From an uncultured bacterium (GTDB lineage Bacteria > Verrucomicrobiota > Lentisphaeria > Victivallales > UBA1829): a DNA stretch of 64,000 nt. The translations under genes were made by a program, and so were the position numbers. The notes under the pieces were generated by a model. It was not told where the DNA came from, made no database searches, and was given only the letters and a program-made list of their open reading frames with translations. Of this stretch, positions 1-7,677 are shown one piece after another (position 1 is the stretch's first letter; each line of letters starts with the position of its first letter). The DNA lies in contig URKJ01000001.1 of NCBI GenBank assembly GCA_900548385.1, forward strand, positions 62,001 through 126,000, written 5' to 3'.

Positions 1-1
1 C

Positions 2-808
2 GGATTGCGCTATCGGACTCAATTCCGGGAACTGGCGGAACGGTTCGAGTCCGGAACGCTTGCCGTTCCGGCTGTCTCCGGCACGGAATACCGTTTTTTC
101 CCGTGGCTTTTCTGCGGGATCGTTCTGTCGGCTCTGGTTGTTTTGGCGTTTTTGTTTCTGAACAGGCGCCGGGGACTGCTGATTCCGGTTCTGCTTCTTC
201 CGTTTCTGCTCTGCGGTACGCTGATTTTCGAGCGGCTCCGTTTCTGGAAGGAGTTTCTGGAAATGCGGAAAGAACAGGGACTCGCGCATATTGCGGAAGC
301 CGCTTTGCAGGCGCAGGAAAAAGGGGTTCCGAAACGGCTGATTTCCGCTGTCTTCGCGGAACAGAGCAGTCTGTTCCGATTCTCGTATGAAAGACCGGAT
401 GACGCGTTTTCATCGGGAGACGCTGCGTATTCCGCTCTCCGCGCCTTGCCGGACCGGATGGAAATCCAGCAGGCGAAAGAGGTTCTGAAATATGCGGAAT
501 GCCTGTATTCCTCTCCGGAGTGTCCGGAGATCAAAGCAGTCCGGCTTCTGATGGCAGATGCCCGGCGCAATGGTCCCGATGAACTGGAGCGTCTTTTTGA
601 AACAACCGGAACGGTTGCTGGAGAGCTGTATGCCCGTATATTGCTTTCCCGGCTTGAACCGCAGGGGAAAAGAGTTTTTCCGCTCCTGAACGGTGAAGTG
701 AAATTGGAACGGAATGGCGTGATTGAGACCGTTCCCGCAAAGATTTTTTTCTCCAGCCGGGACCGGTTCAGGGAAGCGTTGCTTTCCGCATGGTTTCCTA
801 GGGAATGA
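2..808 (+). CDS. C-terminal part of a membrane protein, possibly BatA/BatB-like (5' end outside window)
   Basis: The frame is open to the left edge of the window, so the gene is cut at its 5' end; a TTG at position 5 is probably not the true start. About 268 residues are visible. Two hydrophobic segments lie near residues 31-53 and 57-75, followed by a soluble alpha-helical tail of about 190 residues rich in Arg and Glu. The piece before the first membrane segment resembles the end of a von Willebrand A domain that runs into membrane helices, as in BatA/BatB (aerotolerance-type) proteins. That assignment is an inference from the short visible stretch; no metal-binding MIDAS motif lies inside the window. 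It converges on the hydrolase gene that ends at 965. Confidence 0.6.
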   Translation, partial: GLRYRTQFRELAERFESGTLAVPAVSGTEYRFFPWLFCGIVLSALVVLAFLFLNRRRGLLIPVLLLPFLLCGTLIFERLRFWKEFLEMRKEQGLAHIAEAALQAQEKGVPKRLISAVFAEQSSLFRFSYERPDDAFSSGDAAYSALRALPDRMEIQQAKEVLKYAECLYSSPECPEIKAVRLLMADARRNGPDELERLFETTGTVAGELYARILLSRLEPQGKRVFPLLNGEVKLERNGVIETVPAKIFFSSRDRFREALLSAWFPRE

Positions 809-906
809 GTTCCCGCATGATCCGGATCGGAAACAGATTGACGTTTTTAACCCGTCCGGCGTATAAAAAATGAAACAATACTGCTTCCGCGGAAAGCATA
901 CAAAGA

Positions 907-940
907 CAAGGCGGATATGATTGAACTCATATCCGCCTTG
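907..940. terminator. Perfect 14-bp hairpin between convergent genes
   Basis: Positions 907-920 and 927-940 are exact reverse complements around a 6-nt TTGAAC loop. It lies between the plus-strand stop at 808 and the minus-strand stop at 965, where a bidirectional terminator is expected. Neither side has a strong T-tract, so intrinsic termination is likely but not certain. Confidence 0.65.
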
Positions 941-964
941 CCGTAGGTTTCAAGTGTGTGACAG

Positions 965-3900
965 TCAGTCGAACAGGATGAACGGATAGCGTTCAGGATC
1001 CTTGTTTTCCCCGATGCCGGGTGCGATTTGCAGCCAGCCGTCACGTCCTTCCCCGTCGTTTTCATTGACAAGTAGATTGAAGCGGAAGCCGCCGCGCAGC
1101 ATGGCAGGGGTCCAGCCGCATGCGTCAAGCGGGATGCGGATCCGGTAGGAGGTTGTTGTTCCCTTGCGTTCCGCCGTCAGACGCAGCTGTTTCCGGACTT
1201 CTTCTTTCCGGAAGCGGCGCGGAGCGTGGAACACATACATTTCCGGTTTGCCGGAATCAAGCAGGGAGGCGCCGAGTTCCCAGTAGTCGTCCTGCGATGG
1301 AAATTTGAAGCAGATTTGCAGATTGTCGCCTTTCCACACGTTGAATCCGCTGTACGGCTGGGAATGCACATCGTCCGTGACGTCGACGAGGAGCTCCAGA
1401 ACACCGTCCGTTTCGCCGAGCCGGATACGCGCGCTGTGATCCGCCGGACCTTTCCAGATGCGGTGTGCAAGCTGCGGATCGGCTTCCGTCTGAGAGACAA
1501 CCTGCGCTTTTTTGTCGAGTACAAAATCCGGTTTCCCGGTTTTCACCCCTTCGACCAGGTGAGCCGGATTGACCGGAATCCGCAACGCGGTTTTCACGGA
1601 ACCTGTCTGACACTGCAGCAGAAACGAGACTGCGTGGTTCGGGAACCGTTCTTTTCCCGGCACGGCGATCCGGAATTCCGGTGTCACAGTCTTGTCCGGA
1701 GAGACGGTGACGGAGACCGACGGTTGCTCCGCCCGGAAGCCATCGGGGAGCGCGGAGAGGGAGAGGCGGAATTCCCGCGGTTTCGGGAACGGGTTCCGCA
1801 CGTTGACTTTCAGCGTCATGGTACGTTCGGGTACGGCGACGTCAAGCGACTTCAGCCGCAGAAGCGGACCGATGAGCCGTGCGGAGGAGGCTCCCGCCAG
1901 ACGCAGTGTTTTCGGTTCATTTTCCGCCTGAACCAGCACAACGCCGTCCTGAGCGGGCAGGGGGCTTTCATTATCCATGAAATCGGAAAGCCGTGCCTGT
2001 TTCGCATCGGATTTCAGCGCAAGGAGCACGGGCAGATCCGATTCGTTCCAGAGCGGAACGAGCTGTCCCTCCGGAGTTTCGAAACGGAATGCCCAGACAC
2101 CTTCCGGAGCGGCGAACTGTTCCGCAAAATGCGCTTTGCGGAATGTTCGTGCGAGATGATTGTAGACCGAATAGACCGGTTTCGGACGGAAATCGGTGGT
2201 AATCATACCGTAGTTGTGTTCTCCGTTGGAAGCATCGTAACCATCGTTGCGGAGGTCGTACCATGCGTAACCGATCGCGCCGCGCGCCCAGGAATAGATC
2301 AGCTTTTTGTAGAGGGTCTGCGCCTGATTGCGTTCGGTCCCGAAAAGGGAGGAAATGGCGGTCTCGTTCGGGAACCACGGAATACGGTCTGCTCCGGCGC
2401 GTTTGCGCAGAGGAAGCAGATGCTGTTCCACCACAGCGACGTAAGCACCGAAGTTGCCGTGATTGTGTGTCAGGTGGATCTCATAGGAGCCCGCCGCATT
2501 TTTCAGGACTTTTTCCATGAATTGTTTGTCTTTCATGGCCTGATGAGTGTTCCCGCCGGCAAATCCGCCGCTCATCATCACTGCATCCGGGTTGCCTTTC
2601 TTGACGGATTTGTATGCGAGTTTCTGGAGTTTGGTGAACTCTTCCGCGCTGATTGCTCCGCGCTGCAGTTCCGGCTCGTTCCACAGTTCCCAGTTGCGGA
2701 TGCGTCCGCGGAATTCCTTTGCCATTCTCTGCGCGTATGCGGCAAACGCGGTCTCATCCGGATAAGAGCGGCTCCAGACGAGCCAGTGTTTTTTCTGCAG
2801 TTCCGGCGGGACCGCCCATTTGGGATTGAAGCCGAGGAACCCTTGTAGTTCGATTCCGTAGGCGCCGCAGGTTTCCAACTGCCCGTTCAGATAGTCGGTT
2901 TTCCATTCTCCGGGCGTCGGTTGAACATAGCCCCAGCCCGGTGTGGCGCGCAGATATTTGATTCCGCAGAGTGCCGCCGCCTGATACTCCAGTTCGCGGT
3001 CGCGGTCCGACCAGCGTTCGGGATGGGAACAGACGCCGAACAGAAATTCCGGGTTGCCGTCCGGAGTCGGTCCCGCCGGGATCAGCTTTGCGAACGGCGT
3101 CTGCTGAATGGAAAGCCCGTTTGTTGCCGGATGCGAGATCTCGGCGACGGCGGTCCAGTGTCCGTTCCTGTCGGGGCGGATGGCAGGGACGCGGACAATG
3201 CGTTCGCCCGGTTTGACGTCAAGCTCGAACGTTTCGCTCAGCGTCTTTCCGTTGTAAGGGATCAGAGAGACTTTGATCTTGAATTTCCCGGATTTCTGCG
3301 AGGTATTGGTGAACAGATAATGGAATGCGTTTGCCCGGTCGTGTTTCAGAACATGCACCGGGGTTCCGGTCATGACGTCGAAACGGAGCGCTTCCGCGGC
3401 GGAGGACTGCACAGCAAGACGGGAACCGTGGAGGATCAGGCTGCTCTGCTGTTCCGGTGTTCCCTGAAGCGTGAGCCGGTCCACACGGTAAGGCGGCTGA
3501 AGCGGAACTGCCGCGAGATCAAAACGATAGGTTTTGCGCTTTCCCTGAACGGTTTGCGGCGGAGTGGTGAACGTCCGGTTCGCGGCGTCTTTCAGCGTCC
3601 ATGACGCCTGGACTTTTCCGGTGATGGCTTCCGCATCCAGCTCGATGGCGCGGGGCTTTTCCTGAAAATGGACCAGACCGGCTTTTTTCAGCTCCCTCAG
3701 CCAGCCTTTTCCAGTGCGGATGTTGTTGACGATCAACGCATCCCCGGCGCGGTAAAGCTGATAGCCGCCGCTTTGCTGCGGCAGAAAGTCCCTGCCGAAC
3801 GACCACAGCGGTCGGGTTGCGCTGACCGTGTTGCCGGTTGTGAGGCGGAAGCGGAGAGAACGCAGAGTCAGAAAAAATTCCCGGTCGGTTTTCCGGTTGT

Positions 3901-4390
3901 AACTGATTCCGAGTGCGAAAACACGGACAGGCGGGTCCATGAAATGATTCTGCTTCTCTTTTGAGGTTCCCCAGGTGGTTTTGAGGCGTTCTGGTGTGAT
4001 TTTCCATTCCGCCGTGATCGTGCCGTTTTTATTTTCAAAACGGATCGGGCGGATCGCCCCGATTTCATTGTCTTTGTCGCGCAGACGGAGATCAAGCCCC
4101 GAAACGGGAGAATCCTGATCCGTGGAGAAAACGGCGCTTGCGTAGAGTGTTTCATATTCCCTGACCACAAACGGATGCTTCAGGGAGAGCTGGAGATGGT
4201 GCGCTTTTCCCGTATCGGTGCGGAAAAAAAGTCCCTGATGCTCCTTTGAGTAGGGAACTTGCTGTTTCTGCGATACTCCGACCCAGTCAACCTGTCCGCC
4301 GGCGTTCAGATCCGCGCTGAACTCGCGGCTGTCGGAAAATGCCGGAAGAACGAGAACTCCGGCGAGAAAAAGTGTGAGGATGGATTTCAT
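965..4390 (-). CDS. Secreted clan GH-A-like glycoside hydrolase with C-terminal CBM9-like domain
   Basis: An 1141-residue protein. A Sec signal peptide starts at MKSILTLF; the start at 4390 is chosen because AAAGGA sits just upstream, although the frame is open further back. Residues of roughly 20-480 are beta-rich. A TIM-barrel-like catalytic part follows, with a WNEPE motif giving the probable acid/base Glu572 and a FPNETA motif giving the probable nucleophile Glu676, as in clan GH-A (GH39/GH5-like). The last 170 or so residues resemble a CBM9/DOMON-like carbohydrate-binding domain, with the element WKGDNLQICF. The substrate cannot be read from the sequence. It is the third gene of an operon, 16 bp after a pilin-like gene, which itself overlaps a GntR/LacI-type regulator. 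Exact GH family is uncertain. Confidence 0.85.
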   Translation of the reverse strand: MKSILTLFLAGVLVLPAFSDSREFSADLNAGGQVDWVGVSQKQQVPYSKEHQGLFFRTDTGKAHHLQLSLKHPFVVREYETLYASAVFSTDQDSPVSGLDLRLRDKDNEIGAIRPIRFENKNGTITAEWKITPERLKTTWGTSKEKQNHFMDPPVRVFALGISYNRKTDREFFLTLRSLRFRLTTGNTVSATRPLWSFGRDFLPQQSGGYQLYRAGDALIVNNIRTGKGWLRELKKAGLVHFQEKPRAIELDAEAITGKVQASWTLKDAANRTFTTPPQTVQGKRKTYRFDLAAVPLQPPYRVDRLTLQGTPEQQSSLILHGSRLAVQSSAAEALRFDVMTGTPVHVLKHDRANAFHYLFTNTSQKSGKFKIKVSLIPYNGKTLSETFELDVKPGERIVRVPAIRPDRNGHWTAVAEISHPATNGLSIQQTPFAKLIPAGPTPDGNPEFLFGVCSHPERWSDRDRELEYQAAALCGIKYLRATPGWGYVQPTPGEWKTDYLNGQLETCGAYGIELQGFLGFNPKWAVPPELQKKHWLVWSRSYPDETAFAAYAQRMAKEFRGRIRNWELWNEPELQRGAISAEEFTKLQKLAYKSVKKGNPDAVMMSGGFAGGNTHQAMKDKQFMEKVLKNAAGSYEIHLTHNHGNFGAYVAVVEQHLLPLRKRAGADRIPWFPNETAISSLFGTERNQAQTLYKKLIYSWARGAIGYAWYDLRNDGYDASNGEHNYGMITTDFRPKPVYSVYNHLARTFRKAHFAEQFAAPEGVWAFRFETPEGQLVPLWNESDLPVLLALKSDAKQARLSDFMDNESPLPAQDGVVLVQAENEPKTLRLAGASSARLIGPLLRLKSLDVAVPERTMTLKVNVRNPFPKPREFRLSLSALPDGFRAEQPSVSVTVSPDKTVTPEFRIAVPGKERFPNHAVSFLLQCQTGSVKTALRIPVNPAHLVEGVKTGKPDFVLDKKAQVVSQTEADPQLAHRIWKGPADHSARIRLGETDGVLELLVDVTDDVHSQPYSGFNVWKGDNLQICFKFPSQDDYWELGASLLDSGKPEMYVFHAPRRFRKEEVRKQLRLTAERKGTTTSYRIRIPLDACGWTPAMLRGGFRFNLLVNENDGEGRDGWLQIAPGIGENKDPERYPFILFD

Positions 4391-4406
4391 GACACAGTTC
4401 CTTTTG

Positions 4407-5180
4407 TTATTGCGGCAGCAGGTTGTAATAAACGCAGGTTTGCATACGCTGTTTGTAATCCAGAGAGGAGACATGACCATCGAAACAGAGTGCGGATTTA
4501 CGGAGGGAATGGCGGAAGCCGACTTCGATACCCGGCATTCCGTTTTGTCCGGCATTCGTTTTTCTCAGCCAGTCACCGAGCTGGAAAGCATTCGTGATCG
4601 AGGTCCCGCCTTCTTCTGTATAACTCAGTTCGCTGATGAAAATGATTCTGCTTGGTGTCACTGTATAACCTGCCACCGGAATCGGGAACCGGGTTTCCGG
4701 ACGGACATAAGCCGGTCCGAGCGAGTTGGGGCCGTTGATTGAAACATACGGTGCCGCAGAGGTTCTTTCGTAAATCCGGGAGCAGAAATTGTTGAGGGAA
4801 TAGCTGTTCACTTCCGTACTTCCCTGCGGGATGATGAGCGATGGACATTTCAACACACCGCTGTTCCGCATATTGTTGGCGTCCACCCAGCTTTTCGCCA
4901 GACGGGTTTTTGGCTGCAGATACGGCAGGATGGAGAACGGCCACATGTGCTCGTTGAACTTGATAGTGGTATCTCTGTTCTCCGGGCGGGAAGCGGGATA
5001 CCAGGTGAAATCGGAGGCATACTGCGCCATGGCGGTGAACTGCTGTTTCAGATTGCTGTGACATTGAATCTCAAGCGCCTTCCTTCTTGCGCTTCCCAAC
5101 GCGGGTAAAAGCAGGCCTGCCAGGATGGCGATCACGGCGATTACCACGAGGAGTTCTATGAGGGTGAATCTTCTTTTCAT
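4407..5180 (-). CDS. Solitary type IV pilin-like protein with H-X9-DG motif (cassette 1)
   Basis: A 257-residue protein. The N-terminus MKRRFTLIELLVVIAVIAIL is a prepilin leader and hydrophobic helix: a short basic leader, then Phe as the methylated first residue and Glu at +5. After the helix comes a globular domain of about 220 residues with several Cys, ending with H-SLRKSALCF-DG, the H-X9-DG motif of pilin-like proteins common in Lentisphaerota and Planctomycetota. Its ATG overlaps the regulator's TGA (ATGA), and its ribosome binding site AAGGAG lies inside the regulator gene, so translation is probably coupled. The downstream hydrolase follows after 16 bp. No GspE, GspD or prepilin peptidase gene is nearby. 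Its role with the hydrolase is unknown. Confidence 0.9.
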   Translation of the reverse strand: MKRRFTLIELLVVIAVIAILAGLLLPALGSARRKALEIQCHSNLKQQFTAMAQYASDFTWYPASRPENRDTTIKFNEHMWPFSILPYLQPKTRLAKSWVDANNMRNSGVLKCPSLIIPQGSTEVNSYSLNNFCSRIYERTSAAPYVSINGPNSLGPAYVRPETRFPIPVAGYTVTPSRIIFISELSYTEEGGTSITNAFQLGDWLRKTNAGQNGMPGIEVGFRHSLRKSALCFDGHVSSLDYKQRMQTCVYYNLLPQ

Positions 5181-6247
5181 AATTGTTTCTCCTTATTTGT
5201 TATTATTTTTACGCTGTTGCGTTCAATCAGGATCGGTGTGCACTCTTTTTGCAGGAATTTTCCCCGGTTGGAACGGGAATGAAGCAGAGTTGCGGCGATT
5301 TTCATTGTCTCCGCCGCCGTTTCCCGTGAGATATGGGAGAGAACGGTGAGACCGTGCTGTTCTGCGGCGGAATTGTCGCCCAGACTGATAATGCTGACGT
5401 CTTCCGGGACATTGATTCCGAGTTTGGCGAACTCTTCCATAAGGATGATCGCGGAAACGGAACTGGAAACGTAGATTCCCGTGCACGGATGTTTCCCTTT
5501 GGCGAATTCCTTTGCAAACTGCTTCAGTTTGGCATCCGGATAATCTCCCGGTTTCATATTGCAGTTCCATTCTTCCACGGTGCACCCCATTGCGAGGGCG
5601 GCTGTCCGGAACAGATGGTGTCCGTGAGTCACATGCGAGGCTTCCGGTTCACTGTACAGCGAACAGAGCGCGCGGTGCCCTTTCCGGCAGAAACAGGTCG
5701 CGGCGATTACGCCGCTGTCCCCGCTGTTGCGGCTGACGGAGTTGATGCCCTCCACCAGAAGCAGGTCGTTCAGAACAATGACCGGGACGGGCGAGTGTGT
5801 GATCTTGACCAGACTTTCCGGCGTGAAGTAGTGCTGTGGCGTGGAGCAGAGCAGCAGGAGTTCCGCATCGAATGTTTCCAGATGATCAATGATATTCTGC
5901 CGGTAATCGTAAAAATGGATTTGCGGGAAGAATCCGGCGTTTCCGGCGGCTTCCACCAGATAGGCGGCTTCCTGTAAAAGCTGTGTTTTCCGCGTCCAGT
6001 CCGGCTGGAGAAGCAGAATGCGCGGAACGGAGACCTGCGGCTTGTTGACGATCAGCCCCGAACGGGGATTGGCGGTCAGCATGCCGAGAGATTTCAGATT
6101 GTTCAGTGCGGAGGTCACGGTCAGCTGGCTGACTTTGTACTCCTCCATCAAGTTGCGGATGCTCGGAAACTCCGTGCCGTCCGGCATATTGGTGATCCGC
6201 CGCCGCAATTCGCTGAACAGCTGTTCGCTTTTACTTTTCTTTTCCAT
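5177..6247 (-). CDS. GntR-type HTH / LacI-type sensor transcriptional regulator (cassette 1)
   Basis: A 356-residue protein. Residues 1-70 form a GntR winged helix (SEQLFSELRRRI, then PSIRNLMEEYKVSQLTV). Residues of about 75-340 resemble the periplasmic-binding-protein-like sensor of LacI/GalR, with the typical GKHPCTGIYVSS and INVPEDVSIISLGD segments. This two-part architecture is that of AraR, where a sugar releases the repressor. It is first in an operon with the pilin-like and hydrolase genes, so it probably controls its own transcript. A strong promoter lies 39-67 bp upstream, and AAGG sits 8 nt before the ATG. The ligand is not known. Confidence 0.88.
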   Translation of the reverse strand: MEKKSKSEQLFSELRRRITNMPDGTEFPSIRNLMEEYKVSQLTVTSALNNLKSLGMLTANPRSGLIVNKPQVSVPRILLLQPDWTRKTQLLQEAAYLVEAAGNAGFFPQIHFYDYRQNIIDHLETFDAELLLLCSTPQHYFTPESLVKITHSPVPVIVLNDLLLVEGINSVSRNSGDSGVIAATCFCRKGHRALCSLYSEPEASHVTHGHHLFRTAALAMGCTVEEWNCNMKPGDYPDAKLKQFAKEFAKGKHPCTGIYVSSSVSAIILMEEFAKLGINVPEDVSIISLGDNSAAEQHGLTVLSHISRETAAETMKIAATLLHSRSNRGKFLQKECTPILIERNSVKIITNKEKQL

Positions 6248-6286
6248 ATTAGGAACCTTATCTGCATTATTTTCTGATACAGTTTA

Positions 6287-6314
6287 ATTATACAATATTT
6301 CCGGAAAAAGTCAA
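6287..6314 (-). promoter_or_regulatory. Sigma-70-type promoter of cassette 1
   Basis: On the minus strand TTGACT (6314-6309) is followed after 16 nt by TATAAT (6292-6287). It lies 40 bp upstream of the GntR/LacI regulator start at 6247, so the regulator, pilin-like and hydrolase genes probably share this promoter. The leader between it and the ATG is a natural place for an operator. Confidence 0.75.
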
Positions 6315-6351
6315 TCCCCTTTTCTGAAAAAAGATGAAAAAAAATTGATTT

Positions 6352-7353
6352 TCAGCAATCCGGGTGCGGCATGGAGGCGCGCCAGACCAGATTGACGGGA
6401 ATCTGTCTGGTTGTGAGCGGAGTGTTTTCTTTCAGATGAGAGATCATCATCTCCACGCAGGCTGCGGCACATTCCGCCGCCATCTGATCGAATGTGGTCA
6501 GCGGAACGGGACAGTGCTCGGAGAGCCTGATATTGTCCCCGCCGGTGAGAAGGAGATCCTGCGGGATGCGGATCCCGCGTTCCAGACAGCGCGTTTCCAC
6601 GGCAACGGCGGCTTCATCGTTTGCGCAGATTACCGCATCCGGCTTCCGGTCCAGCACGTCGTCGACAAGCGGCGTAAGAGAGGAAAGAAGCAGTTCATCG
6701 CCATATACAATATACGGATCATATGGTTGTGCCGCCTCCAGAAAACCCGCCAGACGTGCGCGGTAACTGTCTCCGTTGCGGGACATGATGGCGGCGGGGC
6801 GTGTTGCCCCGCGGTCGATACAGGCTTGTGTCAGGGTGCGCATCGCCTCCTGCTGTGCGGAATAGACTGCGGGATGGTTGCCGACGCGGTTCGTCAACAG
6901 GAGAAACGGATAACCGGCATCGGCGAGTTCATCCAGAAACGAGTGTTTTTCCTGTGCGCCCCAAATGATAAGGCCGTCGATCTCGTTGCGTTTGAAGATG
7001 TTCAGGTACTCTCTGGTTTCGATAAACGGACGGTTGCTGAGCAGGGGGAGGGTGCGGTAACTGCGGCGGAACAGTTCCCGGCAGACGGCGAAAAACGATT
7101 TGGAAAGATTGTCGTCGTCGGGCATGAATTCGGTTGCGGTAAGAAAGCCGATTGCGCCCGCCTGACGGGAGAAGAAACGCGCGGCGTGGATGCTCGGGTG
7201 ATAATCCACGCTGCGGCAGACTTCAAGGATGCGCTCGCGGGTCTCGCCGCTGATCCGGATGGAGGTGCTGCGGCCGGAGAGAACGCGGGAGACCGTGGAG
7301 GGGGAACAACCGGAGAGTGCCGCGATCCTGCGGATATTGAGCGGCTTTTCCAT
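6352..7353 (-). CDS. LacI-family transcriptional regulator
   Basis: A 333-residue protein with the LacI HTH at residues 5-25 (IRRIAALSGCSPSTVSRVLS), the hinge helix region with SVDYHPS, and a LacI/GalR sensor domain (residues of about 65-330) that includes the PDAVICANDEAA and IRIPQDLLLTGGDN segments. It probably binds a sugar-like ligand. The ATG lies 2 bp after the stop of a small lipoprotein-like frame, and its AGGA ribosome binding site lies inside that frame. The next gene downstream is another regulator, which has its own promoter. No catabolic gene is directly attached, so its target may be elsewhere. Confidence 0.9.
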   Translation of the reverse strand: MEKPLNIRRIAALSGCSPSTVSRVLSGRSTSIRISGETRERILEVCRSVDYHPSIHAARFFSRQAGAIGFLTATEFMPDDDNLSKSFFAVCRELFRRSYRTLPLLSNRPFIETREYLNIFKRNEIDGLIIWGAQEKHSFLDELADAGYPFLLLTNRVGNHPAVYSAQQEAMRTLTQACIDRGATRPAAIMSRNGDSYRARLAGFLEAAQPYDPYIVYGDELLLSSLTPLVDDVLDRKPDAVICANDEAAVAVETRCLERGIRIPQDLLLTGGDNIRLSEHCPVPLTTFDQMAAECAAACVEMMISHLKENTPLTTRQIPVNLVWRASMPHPDC

Positions 7354-7355
7354 GC

Positions 7356-7571
7356 TCAGTTCCTGATATGCCGATACGGATTTGCTTCCCAGGATGGTTG
7401 GGAATTGAATGGTTTCGGGTTCACTCCGCGCCGTTCCTGACTGGTGGAGAAAAACTCACATCCGGAAAACAGCGATACGGACAGCAGCAGAAAAAAGAAG
7501 AAAAGGAGTCTGCCGGATCCGGCAGACTCCTCGCGGTTTGTGCGGCGGTGTTCAGAACGGAAGCATGCCAT
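7356..7571 (-). CDS. Possible small lipoprotein (uncertain start)
   Basis: A 71-residue frame on the minus strand. Residues of about 22-38 form a hydrophobic stretch ending in LFSGC, a good lipobox, followed by a short polar tail of about 33 residues containing the segment PKPFNSQPSWEANPYR. Only the ATG at 7571 is available. It has no clear ribosome binding site, and its n-region spans a perfect 28-bp palindrome that looks like a terminator whose T-rich tail encodes the Phe run. So either this is a genuine lipoprotein translated through the hairpin, or a chance frame. In favour: the stop sits 2 bp before the LacI start, as in a coupled pair. Confidence 0.4.
   Translation of the reverse strand: MACFRSEHRRTNREESAGSGRLLFFFFLLLSVSLFSGCEFFSTSQERRGVNPKPFNSQPSWEANPYRHIRN
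7504..7531 (-). terminator. 28-bp perfect palindrome with T-rich tail
   Basis: Positions 7504-7517 and 7518-7531 are exact reverse complements (the loop is probably GATC, giving a 12-bp G+C-rich stem). On the minus strand it is followed by a run reading TTTTCTTCTTTTTTCTG. It starts 20 bp after the stop of the 37-residue peptide gene, so it probably terminates the coiled-coil-protein transcript. It also lies inside the possible lipoprotein frame. Confidence 0.85.
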
Positions 7572-7665
7572 AGGTGTGCATTTCCATTACCTGAAAGACG
7601 ATTGCCGTAATGATCAGCGCCAGGGAAAGCGCGGATGTGATCGTGAAAATCCAGGATGAAAACAT
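7552..7665 (-). CDS. 37-residue single-span membrane peptide
   Basis: A short gene found by reading downstream of the coiled-coil protein. It encodes MFSSWIFTITSALSLALIIT followed by AIVFQVMEMHTYGMLPF. Residues of about 6-26 form one transmembrane helix, with a short polar tail. The ribosome binding site TAAGGAG lies at good spacing before the ATG and overlaps the stop of the upstream gene, whose last base is 12 bp away. A strong terminator follows 20 bp after the stop. Position, ribosome binding site and hydrophobic profile together make it a likely real small protein, perhaps a partner of the upstream membrane protein. I know no family for it. Confidence 0.7.
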   Translation of the reverse strand: MFSSWIFTITSALSLALIITAIVFQVMEMHTYGMLPF

Positions 7666-7677
7666 GGTTTCTGCTCC

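Noticed and set aside
4391..4555. Upstream extension of the hydrolase ending at 965
   Set aside because: It would overlap the pilin-like gene and push the signal peptide 55 residues inwards.
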